In this document: positions 45,601 through 58,300 of the stretch, piece after piece
How the letters are laid out: each line of letters begins with the position of its first letter
Numbering within the stretch: position 1 is the stretch's first letter
Origin: Henricia sp. BOLD:AAB3569
Taxonomy: Eukaryota; Echinodermata; Asteroidea; Spinulosida; Echinasteridae
Length of the DNA: 64,000 nt
Direction: 5' to 3'
Assembly (NCBI GenBank): GCA_037783545.1
Contig: JBBELK010000538.1
Coordinates: 1-64,000, forward strand
Notes under the pieces: generated by a model
What the model was told of the DNA's origin: nothing
Database searches by the model: none
What the model saw: the letters and a program-made list of their open reading frames with translations, nothing else
Program-made: the position numbers and the translations under genes

Positions 45601-48476
45601 CGCATGCTCAGTCATTCGGACTGTCGTTAACGCACCGCAGTTTGGCTCGGCAATTTGGTCAAAGTGTGGTCCAAACGTCGGCAAATTTGGAGGTCGAAAA
45701 ATGTTCCGACGAACTTCAAATTTTGCATGCCCTAAACTCTCTATATTGCGCACTTGTCATAAAAAATTTGACAGACTTTCGCCGGGAAATGGCAGAGAAA
45801 TTTCAAAGTTTAGAAAAAACTGGGTTGAGGCTTCCTGACTGCTCTCACGCAAACCGTGGCTGTCTGTACACACCTCTTTGGGGTACTCCTGAGTTGTGCG
45901 CATGCTCAGTCATTCGGACTGTCGTTAACGCACCGCAGTTTGGCTCGGCAATTTGGTCAAAGTGTGGTCCAAACGTCGGCAAATTGGGAGGTCGAAAAAT
46001 GTACCGACGAACTTCAAATTTTGCATGCCCTAAACTCTCTATATTGCGCACTTGTCATAAAAAATTGACAGACTTTCGCCGGGAAATGGCAGAGAAATTT
46101 CAAAGTTTAGAAAAAACTGGGTTGAGGCTTCCTGACTGCTCTCACGCAAACCGTGGCTGTCTGTACACACCTCTTTGGGGTACTCCTGAGTTGTGCGCAT
46201 GCTCAGTCATTCGGACTGTCGCTAATGCACCGCAGTTTGGCTCGGCAATTTGGTCAAAGTGTGGTCCAAACGTCGGCAAATTTGGAGGTCGAAAAATGTT
46301 CCGACGAACTTCAAATTGTGCATGCCCTAAACTCTCTATATTGCGCACTTGTCATAAAAAATTGACAGACTTTCGCCGGGAAATGGCAGAGAAATTTCAA
46401 AGTTTAGAAAAAACTGGGTTGAGGCTTCCTGACTGCTCTCACGCAAACCGTGGCTGTCTGTACACACCTCTTTGGGGTACTCCTGAGTTGTGCGCATGCT
46501 CAGTCATTCGGACTGTCGTTAACGCACCGCAGTTTGGCTCGGCAATTTGGTCAAAGTGTGGTCCAAACGTCGGCAAATTTGGAGGTCGAAAAATGTTCCG
46601 ACGAACTTCAAATTTTGCATGCCCTAAACTCTCTATATTGCGCACTTGTCATACAAAATTGACAGACTTTCGCCGGGAAATGGCAGAGAAATTTCAAAGT
46701 TTAGAAAAAACTGGGTTGAGGCTTCCTGACTGCTCTCACGCAAACCGTGGCTGTCTGTACACACCTCTTTGGGGTACTCCTGAGTTGTGCGCATGCTCAG
46801 TCATTCGGACTGTCGTTAACGCACCGCAGTTTGGCTCGGCAATTTGGTCAAAGTGTGGTCCAAACGTCGGCAAATTTGGAGGTCGAAAAATGTTCCGACG
46901 AACTTCAAATTTTGCATGCCCTAAACTCTCTATATTGCGCACTTGTCATAAAAAATTGACAGACTTTCGCCGGGAAATGGCAGAGAAATTTCAAAGTTTA
47001 GAAAAAACTGGGTTGAGGCTTCCTGACTGCTCTCACGCAAACCGTGGCTGTCTGTACATACCTCTTTGGGGTACTCCTGAGTTGTGCGCATGCTCAGTCA
47101 TTCGGACAGTCGTTAACGCACCGCAGTTTGGCTCGGCAATTTGGTCAAAGTGTGGTCCAAACGTCGGCAAATTGGGAGGTCGAAAAATGTTCCGACGAAC
47201 TTCAAATTTTGCATGCCCTAAACTCTCTATATTGCGCACTTGTCATAAAAAATTGACAGACTTTCGCCGGGAAATGGCAGAGAAATTTCAAAGTTTAGAA
47301 AAAACTGGGTTAAGGCTTCCTGACTGCTCTCACGCAAACCGTGGCTGTCTGTACACACCTCTTTGGGGTACTCCTGAGTTGTGCGCATGCTCAGTCATTC
47401 GGACTGTCGTTAACGCACCGCAGTTTGGCTCGGCAATTTGGTCAAAGTGTGGTCCAAACGTCGGCAAATTTGGAGGTCGAAAAATGTTCCGACGAACTTC
47501 AAATTTTGCATGCCCTAAACTCTCTATATTGCGCACTTGTCATAAAAAATTGACAGACTTTCGCCGGGAAATGGCAGAGAAATTTCAAAGTTTAGAAAAA
47601 ACTGGGTTGAGGCTTCCTGACTGCTCTCACGCAAACCGTGGCTGTCTGTACATACCTCTTTGGGGTACTCCTGAGTTGTGCGCATGCTCAGTCATTCGGA
47701 CTGTCGTTAACGCACCGCAGTTTGGCTCGGCAATTTGGTCAAAGTGTGGTCCAAACGTCGGCAAATTTGGAGGTCTAAAAATGTTCCGACGAACTTCAAA
47801 TTTTGCATGCCCTAAACTCTCTATATTGCGCACTTGTCATAAAAAATTGACAGACTTTCGCCGGGAAATGGCAGAGAAATTTCAAAGTTTAGAAAAAACT
47901 GGGTTGAGGCTTCCTGACTGCTCTCACGCAAACCGTGGATGTCTGTACACACCTCTTTGGGGTACTCCTGAGCTGTGCGCATGCTCAGTCATTCGGACTG
48001 TCGTTAACGCACCGCAGTTTGGCTCGGCAATTTGGTCAAAGTGTGGTCCAAACGTCGGCAAATTTGGAGGTCGAAAAATGTTCCGACGAACTTCAAATTT
48101 TGCATGCCCTAAACTCTCTATATTGCGCACTTGTCATAAAAAAATTGACAGACTTTCGCCGGGAAATGGCAGAGACATTTCAAAGTTTAGAAAAAACTGG
48201 GTTGAGGCTTCCTGACTGCTCTCACGCAAACCGTGGCTGTCTGTACACACCTCTTTGGGGTACTCCTGAGTTGTGCGCATGCTCAGTCATTCGGACTGTC
48301 GTTAACGCACCGCAGTTTGGCTCGGCAATTTGGTCAAAGTGTGGTCCAAACGTCGGCAAATTGGGAGGTCGAAAAATGTTCCGACGAACTTCAAATTTTG
48401 CATGCCCTAAACTCTCTATATTGCGCACTTGTCATAAAAAATTGACAGACTTTCGCCGGGAAATGGCAGAGAAATT
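42651..48476 (+). repeat. Satellite array block 10: 8-monomer offset that becomes a 7-monomer offset
   Basis: Segment 43.39-44.29 kb matches 45.77-46.66 kb at 2376 bp, marked by 'gtcgctaatgcacc' near 43843 and 46219 and 'aattgtgcatg' near 43938 and 46314. From the 'catacaaaatt' spacer (near 44571 and 46650) the offset drops to 2079 bp, so the right copy lacks one monomer. 'tgtacatacctc' occurs near 44382, 44976, 47055 and 47649. 'ctttggatactcc' near 45581 has lost three bases. The forward frame is open from 43266 to 48215 because almost all copies keep a length divisible by three; I do not regard it as coding. Confidence 0.93.
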
Positions 48477-51400
48477 TCAAAGTTTAGAAAAAACTGGGTT
48501 GAGGCTTCCTGACTGCTCTAACGCAAACCGTGGCTGTCTGTACACACCTCTTTGGGGTACTCCTGAGTTGTGCGCATGCTCAGTCATTCGGACTGTCGTT
48601 AACGCACCGCAGTTTGGCTCGGCAATTTGGTCAAAGTGTGGTCCAAACGTCGGCAAATTTGGAGGTCGAAAAATGTTCCGACGAACTTCAAATTTTGCAT
48701 GCCCTAAACTCTCTATATTGCGCACTTGTCATAAAAAATTGACAGACTTTCGCCGGAAAATGGCAGAGAAATTTCAAAGTTTAGAAAAAAACTGGGTTGA
48801 GGCTTCCTGACTGCTCTCACGCAAACCGTGGCTGTCTGTACACACCTCTTTGGGGTACTCCTGAGTTGTGCGCATGCTCAGTCATTCGGACTGTCGTTAA
48901 CGCACCGCAGTTTGGCTCGGCAATTTGGTCAAAGTGTGGTCCAAACGTCGGCAAATTTGGAGGTCGAAAAATGTTCCGACGAACTTCAAATTTTGCATGC
49001 CCTAAACTCTCTATATTGCGCACTTGTCATAAAAAATTGACAGACTTTCGCCGAGAAATGGCAGAGAAATTTCAAAGTTTAGAAAAAACTGGGTTGAGGC
49101 TTCCTGACTGCTCTCACGCAAACCGTGGCTGTCTGTACACACCTCTTTGGGGTACTCCTGAGTTGTGCGCATGCTCAGTCATTCGGACTGTCGTTAACGC
49201 ACCGCAGTTTGGCTCGGCAATTTGGTCAAAGTGTGGTCCAAACGTCGGCAAATTTGGAGGTCGAAAAATGTTCCGACGAACTTCAATTTTTGCATGCCCT
49301 AAACTCTCTATATTGCGCACTTGTCATAAAAAATTGACAGACTTTCGCCGGGAAATGGCAGAGAAATTTCAAAGTTTAGAAAAAAACTGGGTTGAGGCTT
49401 CCTGACTGCTCTCACGCAAACCGTGGCTGTCTGTACACACCTCTTTGGGGTACTCCTGAGTTGTGCGCATGCTCAGTCATTCGGACTGTCGTTAACGCAC
49501 CGCAGTTTGGCTCGGCAATTTGGTCAAAGTGTGGTCCAAACGTCGGCAATTTTGGAGGTCGAAAAATGTTCCGACGAACTTCAAATTTTGCATGCCCTAA
49601 ACTCTCTATATTGCGCACTTGTCATAAAAAATTGACAGACTTTCGCCGGGAAATGGCAGAAAAATTTCAAAGTTTAGAAAAAAACTGGGTTGAGGCTTCC
49701 TGACTGCTCTCACGCAGACCGTGGCTGTCTGTACACACCTCTTTGGGGTACTCCTGAGTTGTGCGCATGCTCAGTCATTCGGACTGTCGTTAACGCACCG
49801 CAGTTTGGCTCGGCAATTTGGTCAAAGTGTGGTCCAAACGTCGGCAAATTTGGAGGTCGAAAAATGTTCCGACGAACTTCAAATTTTGCATGCCCTAAAC
49901 TCTCTATATTGCGCACTTGTCATAAAAAATTGACAGACTTTCGCCGGGAAATGGCAGAGAAATTTCAAAGTTTAGAAAAAACTGGGTTGAGGCTTCCTGA
50001 CTGCTCTCACGCAAACCGTGGCTGTCTGTATACACCTCTTTGGGGTACTCCTGAGTTGTGCGCATGCTCAGTCATTCGGACTGTCGTTAACGCACCGCAG
50101 TTTGGCTCTGCAATTTGGTCAAAGTGTGGTCCAAACGTCGGCAAATTTGGAGGTCGAAAAATGTTCCGACGAACTTCAAATTTTGCATGTCCTAAACTCT
50201 CTATATTGCGCACTTGTCATAAAAAATTGACAGACTTTCGCCGGGAAATGGCAGAGAAATTTCAAAGTTTAGAAAAAACTGGGTTGAGGCTTCCTGACTG
50301 CTCTCACGCAAACCGTGGCTGTCTGTACACACCTCTTTGGGGTACTCCTGAGTTGTGCGCATGCTCAGTCATTCGGACTGTCGTTAACGCACCGCAGTTT
50401 GGCTCGGCAATTTGGTCAAAGTGTGTTCCAAACGTCGGCAAATTTGGAGGTCGAAAAATGTTCCGACGAACTTCAAATTTTGCATGCCCTAAACTCTCTA
50501 TATTGCGCACTTGTCATAAAAAATTGACAGACTTTCGCCGGGAAATGGCAGAGAAATTTCAAAGTTTAGAAAAAACTGGGTTGAGGCTTCCTGACTGCTC
50601 TCACGCAAACCGTGGCTGTCTGTACACACCTCTTTGGGGTACTCCTGAGTTGTGCGCATGCTCAGTCATTCGGACTGTCGTTAACGCACCGCAGTTTGGC
50701 TCTGCTATTTGGTCAAAGTGTGGTCCAAACGTCGGCAAATTTGGAGGTCGAAAAATGTTCCGACGAACTTCAAATTTTGCATGCCCTAAACTCTCTATAT
50801 TGCGCACTTGTCATAAAAAATTGACAGACTTTCGCCGGGAAATGGCAGAGAAATTTCAAAGTTTAGAAAAAACTGGGTTGAGGCTTCCTGACTGCTCTCA
50901 CGCAAACCGTGGCTGTCTGTACACACCTCTTTGGGGTACTCCTGAGTTGTGCGCATGCTCAGTCATTCGGACTGTCGTTAACGCACCGCAGTTTGGCTCG
51001 GCAATTTGGTCAAAGTGTGGTCCAAACGTCGGCAAATTTGGAGGTCGAAAAATGTTCCGACGAACTTCAAATTTTGCATGCCCTAAACTCTCTATATTGC
51101 GCACTTGTCATAAAAAATTGACAGACTTTCGCCGGGAAATGGCAGAGAAATTTCAAAGTTTAGAAAAAACTGGGTTGAGGCTTCCTGACTGCTCTCACGC
51201 AAACCGTGGCTGTCTGTACACACCTCTTTGGGGTACTCCTGAGTTGTGCGCATGCTCAGTCATTCGGACTGTCGTTAACGCACCGCAGTTTGGCTCTGCA
51301 ATTTGGTCAAAGTGTGGTCCAAACGTCGGCAAATTTGGAGGTCGAAAAATGTTCCGACGAACTTCAAATTTTGCATGCCCTAAACTCTCTATATTGCGCA

Positions 51401-53800
51401 CTTGTCATAAAAAATTGACAGACTTTCGCCGGGAAATGGCAGAGAAATTTCAAAGTTTAGAAAAAACTGGGTTGAGGCTTCCTGACTGCTCTCACGCAAA
51501 CCGTGGCTGTCTGTACACACCTCTTTGGGGTACTCCTGAGTTGTGCGCATGCTCAGTCATTCGGACAGTCGTTAACGCACCGCAGTTTGGCTCGGCAATT
51601 TGGTCAAAGTGTGGTCCAAACGTCGGCAAATTTGGAGGTCGAAAAATGTTCCGACGAACTTCAAATTTTGCATGCCCTAAACTCTCTATATTGCGCACTT
51701 GTCATAAAAAATTGACAGACTTTCGCCGGAAAATGGCAGAGAAATTTCAAAGTTTAGAAAAAAACTGGGTTGAGGCTTCCTGACTGCTCTCACGCAAACC
51801 GTGGCTGTCTGTACACATCTCTTTGGGGTACTCCTGAGTTGTGCGCATGCTCAGTCATTCGGACTGTCGTTAACGCACCGCAGTTTGGCTCGGCAATTTG
51901 GTCAAAGTGTGGTCCAAACGTCGGCAAATTTGGAGGTCGAAAAATGTTCCGACGAACTTCAAATTTTGCATGCCCTAAACTCTCTATATTGCGCACTTGT
52001 CATAAAAAAATTGACAGACTTTCGCCGGGAAATGGCAGAGAAATTTCAAAGTTTAGAAAAAACTGGGTTGAGGCTTCCTGACTGCTCTCACGCAAACCGT
52101 GGCTGTCTGTACACACCTCTTTGGGGTACTCCTGAGTTGTGCGCATGCTCAGTCATTCGGACTGTCGTTAACGTACCGCAGTTTGGCTCGGCAATTTGGT
52201 CAAAGTGTGGTCCAAACGTCGGCAAATTTGGAGGTCGAAAAATGTTCCGACGAACTTCAAATTTTGCATGCCCTAAACTCTCTATATTGCGCACTTGTCA
52301 TAAAAAATTGACAGACTTTCGCCGAGAAATGGCAGAGAAATTTCAAAGTTTAGAAAAAACTGGGTTGAGGCTTCCTGACTGCTCTCACGCAAACCGTGGC
52401 TGTCTGTACACACCTCTTTGGGGTACTCCTGAGTTGTGCGCATGCTCAGTCATTCGGACTGTCGTTAACGCACCGCAGTTTGGCTCGGCAATTTGGTCAA
52501 AGTGTGGTCCAAACGTCGGCAAATTTGGAGGTCGAAAAATGTTCCGACGAACTTCAATTTTTGCATGCCCTAAACTCTCTATATTGCGCACTTGTCATAA
52601 AAAATTGACAGACTTTCGCCGGGAAATGGCAGAGAAATTTCAAAGTTTAGAAAAAACTGGGTTGAGGCTTCCTGACTGCTCTCACGCAAACCGTGGCTGT
52701 CTGTACACACCTCTTTGGGGTACTCCTGAGTTGTGCGCATGCTCAGTCATTCGGACTGTCGTTAACGCACCGCAGTTTGGCTCGGCAATTTGGTCAAAGT
52801 GTGGTCCAAACGTGGGCAAATTTGGAGGTCGAAAAATGTTCCGACGAACTTCAAATTTTGCATGCCCTAAACTCTCTATATTGCGCACTTGTCATAAAAA
52901 ATTGACAGACTTTCGCCGGGAAATGGCAGAGAAATTTCAAAGTTTAGAAAAAAACTGGGTTGAGGCTTCCTGACTGCTCTCACGCAAACCGTGGCTGTCT
53001 GTACACACCTCTTTGGGGTACTCCTGAGTTGTGCGCATGCTCAGTCATTCGGACTGTCGTTAACGCACCGCAGTTTGGCTCGGCAATTTGGTCAAAGTGT
53101 GGTCCAAACGTCGGCAAATTTGGAGGTCGAAAAATGTTCCGACGAACTTCAAATTTTGCATGCCCTAAACTCTCTATATTGCGCACTTGTCATAAAAAAT
53201 TGACAGACTTTCGCCGGGAAATGGCAGAAAAATTTCAAAGTTTAGAAAAAAACTGGGTTGAGGCTTCCTGACTGCTCTCACGCAGACCGTGGCTGTCTGT
53301 ACACACCTCTTTGGGGTACTCCTGAGTTGTGCGCATGCTCAGTCATTCGGACTGTCGTTAACGCACCGCAGTTTGGCTCGGCAATTTGGTCAAAGTGTGG
53401 TCCAAACGTCGGCAAATTTGGAGGTCGAAAAATGTTCCGACGAACTTCAAATTTTGCATGCCCTAAACTCTCTATATTGCGCACTTGTCATAAAAAATTG
53501 ACAGACTTTCGCCGGGAAATGGCAGAGAAATTTCAAAGTTTAGAAAAAACTGGGTTGAGGCTTCCTGACTGCTCTCACGCAAACCGTGGCTGTCTGTACA
53601 CACCTCTTTGGGGTACTCCTGAGTTGTGCGCATGCTCAGTCATTCGGACTGTCGTTAACGCACCGCAGTTTGACTCTGCAATTTGGTCAAAGTGTGGTCC
53701 AAACGTCGGCAAATTTGGAGGTCGAAAAATGTTCCGACGAACTTCAAATTTTGCATGCCCTAAACTCTCTATATTGCGCACTTGTCATAACAAATTGACA
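48477..53800 (+). repeat. Satellite array block 11: 11/12-monomer duplication
   Basis: The markers 'gcagaaaaatttc' near 49658 and 53226, 'cacgcagaccg' near 49713 and 53281, and 'tttgrctctgcaa' near 50101 and 53669 recur at 3568 bp (12 monomers plus four bases). Further left, 'gccgagaaatgg' near 49051 and 52322 recurs at 3271 bp (11 monomers plus four), so one monomer was gained or lost between copies. Within the unit, 'ggctctgc' monomers alternate at about 594 bp (50104, 50699, 51293). Seven-A runs in 'ttagaaaaaaactgg' shift the frame repeatedly. Confidence 0.92.
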
Positions 53801-56515
53801 GACTTTCGCCGGGAAATGGCAGAGAAATTTCAAAGTTTAGAAAAAACTGGGTTGAGGCTTCCTGACTGCTCTCACGCAAACCGTGGCTGTCCGTACACAC
53901 CTCTTTGGGGTACTCCTGAGTTGTGCGCATGCTCAGTCATTCGGACTGTCGTTAACGCACCGCAGTTTGGCTCGGCAATTTGGTCAAAGTGTGGTCCAAA
54001 CGTCGGCAAATTTGGAGGTCTAAAAATGTTCCGACGAACTTCAATTTTTGCATGCCCTAAACTCTCTATATTGCGCACTTGTCATAAAAAATTGACAGAC
54101 TTTCGCCGGGAAATGGCAGAGAAATTTCAAAGTTTAGAAAAAACTGGGTTGAGGCTTCCTGACTGCTCTCACGCAAACCGTGGCTGTCTGTACACACCTC
54201 TTTGGGGTACTCCTGAGTTGTGCGCATGCTCAGTCATTCGGACTGTCGTTAACGCACTGCAGTTTGGCTCGGCAATTTGGTCAAAGTGTGGTCCAAACGT
54301 CGGCAAATTTGGAGGTCGAAAAATGTTCCGACGAACTTCAAATTTTGCATGCCCTAAACTCTCTATATTTCGCACTTGTCATAAAAAATTGACAGACTTT
54401 CGCCGGGAAATGGCAGAGAAATTTCAAAGTTTAGAAAAAAATGGGTTGAGGCTTCCTGACTGCTCTCACGCAAACCGTGGCTGTCTGTACACACCTCTTT
54501 GGGGTACTCCTGAGTTGTGCGCATGCTCAGTCATTCGGACTGTCGTTAACGCACCGCAGTTTGGCTCGGCAATTTGGTCAAAGTGTGGTCCAAACGTCGG
54601 CAAATTTGGAGGTCGAAAAATGTTCCGACGAACTTCAAATTTTGCATGCCCTAAACTTTCTATATTGCGCACTTGTCATAAAAAATTGACAGACTTTCGC
54701 CGGGAAATGGCAGAAAAATTTCAAAGTTTAGAAAAAAACTGGGTTGAGGCTTCCTGACTGCTCTCACGCAAACCGTGGCTGTCTGTACACACCTCTTTGG
54801 GGTACTCCTGAGTTGTGCGCATGCTCAGTCATTCGGACTGTCGTTAACGCACCGCAGTTTGGCTCGGCAATTTGGTCAAAGTGTGGTCCAAACGTCGGCA
54901 AATTTGGAGGTCGAAAAATGTTCCGACGAACTTCAAATTTTGCATGCCCTAAACTCTCTATATTGCGCACTTGTCATAAAAAATTGACAGACTTTCGCCG
55001 GGAAATGGCAGAGAAATTTCAAAGTTTAGAAAAACTGGGTTGAGGCTTCCTGACTGCTCTCACGCAAACCGTGGCTGTCTGTACACACCTCTTTGGGGTA
55101 CTCCTGAGTTGTGCGCATGCTCAGTCATTCGGACTGTCGTTAACGCACCGCAGTTTGGCTCGGCAATTTGGTCAAAGTGTGGTCCAAACGTCGGCAAATT
55201 TGGAGGTCGAAAAATGTTCCGACGAACTTCAAATTTTGCATGCCCTAAACTCTCTATATTGCGCACTTGTCATAAAAAATTGACAGACTTTCGCCGGGAA
55301 ATGGCAGAGAAATTTCAAAGTTGAGAAAAAACTGGGTTGAGGCTTCCTGACTGCTCTCACGCAAACCGTGGCTGTCTGTACACACCTCTTTGGGGTACTC
55401 CTGAGTTGTGCGCATGCTCAGTCATTCGGACTGTCGTTAACGCACCGCAGTTTGGCTCGGCAATTTGGTCAAAGTGTGGTCCAAACGTCGGCAAATTTGG
55501 AGGTCGAAAAATGTTCCGACGAACTTCAAATTTTGCATGCCCTAAACTCTCTATATTGCGCACTTGTCATAAAAAATTGACAGACTTTCGCCGGGAAATG
55601 GCAGAGAAATTTCACAGTTTAGAAAAAACTGGGTTGAGGCTTCCTGACTGCTCTCACGCAAACCGTGGCTGTCTGTACACACCTCTTTGGGGTACTCCTG
55701 AGTTGTGCGCATGCTCAGTCATTCGGACTGTCGTTAACGCACCGCAGTTTGGCTCGGCAATTTGGTCAAAGTGTGGTCCAAACGTCGGCAAATTTAGAGG
55801 TCGAAAATTGTTCCGACGAACTTCAAATTTTGCATGCCCTTAACTCTCTATATTGCGCACTTGTCATAAAAAATTGACAGACTTTCGCCGGGAAATGGCA
55901 GAGAAATTTCACAGTTTAGAAAAAACTGGGTTGAGGCTTCCTGACTGCTCTCACGCAAACCGTGGCTGTCTGTACACACCTCTTTGGGGTACTCCTGAGT
56001 TGTGCGCATGCTCAGTCATTCGGACTGTCGTTAACGCACCGCAGTTTGGCTCGGCAATTTGGTCAAAGTGTGGTCCAAACGTCGGCAAATTTGGAGGTCG
56101 AAAAATGTTCCGACGAACTTCAATTTTTGCATGCCCTAAACTCTCTATATTGCGCACTTGTCATAAAAAATTGACAGACTTTCGCCGGGAAATGGCAGAG
56201 AAATTTCAAAGTTTAGAAAAAAATGGGTTGAGGCTTCCTGACTGCTCTCACGCAAACCGTGGCTGTCTGTACACACCTCTTTGGGGTACTCCTGAGTTGT
56301 GCGCATGCTCAGTCATTCGGACTGTCGTTAACGCACTGCAGTTTGGCTCGGCAATTTGGTCAAAGTGTGGTCCAAACGTCGGCAAATTTGGAGGTCGAAA
56401 AATGTTCCGACGAACTTCAAATTTTGCATGCCCTAAACTCTCTATATTGCGCACTTGTCATAAAAAATTGACAGACTTTCGCCGGGAAATGGCAGAGAAA
56501 TTTCAAAGTTGAGAA
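53801..56515 (+). repeat. Satellite array block 12: partial 7-monomer (2079-bp) repeat
   Basis: 'cttcaatttttgc' near 54041 and 56120 and 'cgcactgcagtttgg' near 54253 and 56332 recur at 2079 bp. Other markers are displaced by one monomer ('aaaaaatgggttg' follows the CTGCAG monomer in the left copy but precedes it in the right copy). A stop-creating 'caaagttgagaaaa' occurs near 55315 and 56504. 'gccctgaac' and 'gcccttaac' type changes and 'aaatttagagg' near 55792 are private. Confidence 0.9.
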
Positions 56516-58300
56516 AAAACTGGGTTGAGGCTTCCTGACTGCTCTCACGCAAACCGTGGCTGTCTGTACACACCTCTTTGGGGTACTCCTGAGTTGTGCG
56601 CATGCTCAGTCATTCGGACTGTCGTTAACGCACCGCAGTTTGGCTCGGCAATTTGGTCAAAGTGTGGTCCAAACGTCGGCAAATTTGGAGGTCGAAAAAT
56701 GTTCCGACGAACTTCAAATTTTGCATGCCCTAAACTCTCTATATTGCGCACTTGTCATAAAAAATTGACAGACTTTCGCCGGGAAATGGCAGAGAAATTT
56801 CACAGTTTAGAAAAAACTGGGTTGAAGATTCCTGACTGCTCTCACGCAAACCGTGGCTGTCTGTACACACCTCTTTGGGGTACTCCTGAGTTGTGCGCAT
56901 GCTCAGTCATTCGGACTGTCGTTAACGCACCGCAGTTTGGCTCGGCAATTTGGTCAAAGTGTGGTCCAAACGTCGGCAAATTTGGAGGTCGAAAAATGTT
57001 CCGACGAACTTCAAATTTTGCATGCCCTAAACTCTCTATATTGCGCACTTGTCATAAAAAATTGACAGACTTTCGCCGGGAAATAGCAGAGAAATTTCAA
57101 AGTTTAGAAAAAACTGGGTTGAGGCTTCCTGACTGCTTTCACGCAAACCGTGGCTGTCTGTACACACCTCTTTGGGGTACTCCTGAGTTGTGCGCATGCT
57201 CAGTCATTCGGACTGTCGTTAACGCACCGCAGTTTGGCTCGGCAATTTGGTCAAAGTGTGGTCCAATCGTCGGCAAATTTGGAGGTCGAAAAATGTTCCG
57301 ACGAACTTCAAATTTTGTATGCCCTAAACTCTCTATATTGCGCACTTGTCATAAAAAATTGACAGACTTTCGCCGGGAAATGGCAGAGAAATTTCAAAGT
57401 TTAGAAAAAACTGGGTTGAGGCTTCCTGACTGCTCTCACGCAAACCGTGGCTGTCTGTACACACCTCTTTGGGGTACTCCTGAGTTGTGCGCATGCTCAG
57501 TCATTCGGACTGTCGTTAACGCACCGCAGTTTGGCTCGGCAATTTGGTCAAAGTGTGGTCCAAACGTCGGCAAATTTGGAGGTCGAAAAATGTTCCGACG
57601 AACTTCAAATTTTGCATGCCCTAAACTCTCTATATTGCGCACTTGTCATAAAAAATTGACAGACTTTCGCCGGGAAATGGCAGAGAAATTTCACAGTTTA
57701 GAAAAAACTGGGTTGAAGATTCCTGACTGCTCTCACGCAAACCGTGGCTGTCTGTACACACCTCTTTGGGGTACTCCTGAGTTGTGCGCATGCTCAGTCA
57801 TTCGGACTGTCGTTAACGCACCGCAGTTTGGCTCGGCAATTTGGTCAAAGTGTGGTCCAAACGTCGGCAAATTTGGAGGTCGAAAAATGTTCCGACGAAC
57901 TTCAAATTTTGCATGCCCTAAACTCTCTATATTGCGCACTTGTCATAAAAAATTGACAGACTTTCGCCGGGAAATAGCAGAGAAATTTCAAAGTTTAGAA
58001 AAAACTGGGTTGAGGCTTCCTGACTGCTTTCACGCAAACCGTGGCTGTCTGTACACACCTCTTTGGGGTACTCCTGAGTTGTGCGCATGCTCAGTCATTC
58101 GGACTGTCGTTAACGCACCGCAGTTTGGCTCGGCAATTTGGTCAAAGTGTGGTCCAATCGTCGGCAAATTTGGAGGTCGAAAAATGTTCCGACGAACTTC
58201 AAATTTTGTATGCCCTAAACTCTCTATATTGCGCACTTGTCATAAAAAATTGACAGACTTTCGCCGGGAAATGGCAGAGAAATTTCAAAGTTTAGAAAAA
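56516..58300 (+). repeat. Satellite array block 13: 3-monomer (891-bp) higher-order repeat, two copies
   Basis: Five linked variants recur at exactly 891 bp: 'tttcacagttt' near 56799 and 57690, 'ttgaagattcctg' near 56822 and 57713, 'aaatagcag' near 57081 and 57972, 'tgctttcacg' near 57133 and 58024, and 'ccaatcgtcgg' with 'tttgtatgcc' near 57264-57315 and 58155-58206. The left boundary lies after the 'gttgagaaaa' near 56510, which the second copy lacks. Confidence 0.95.
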
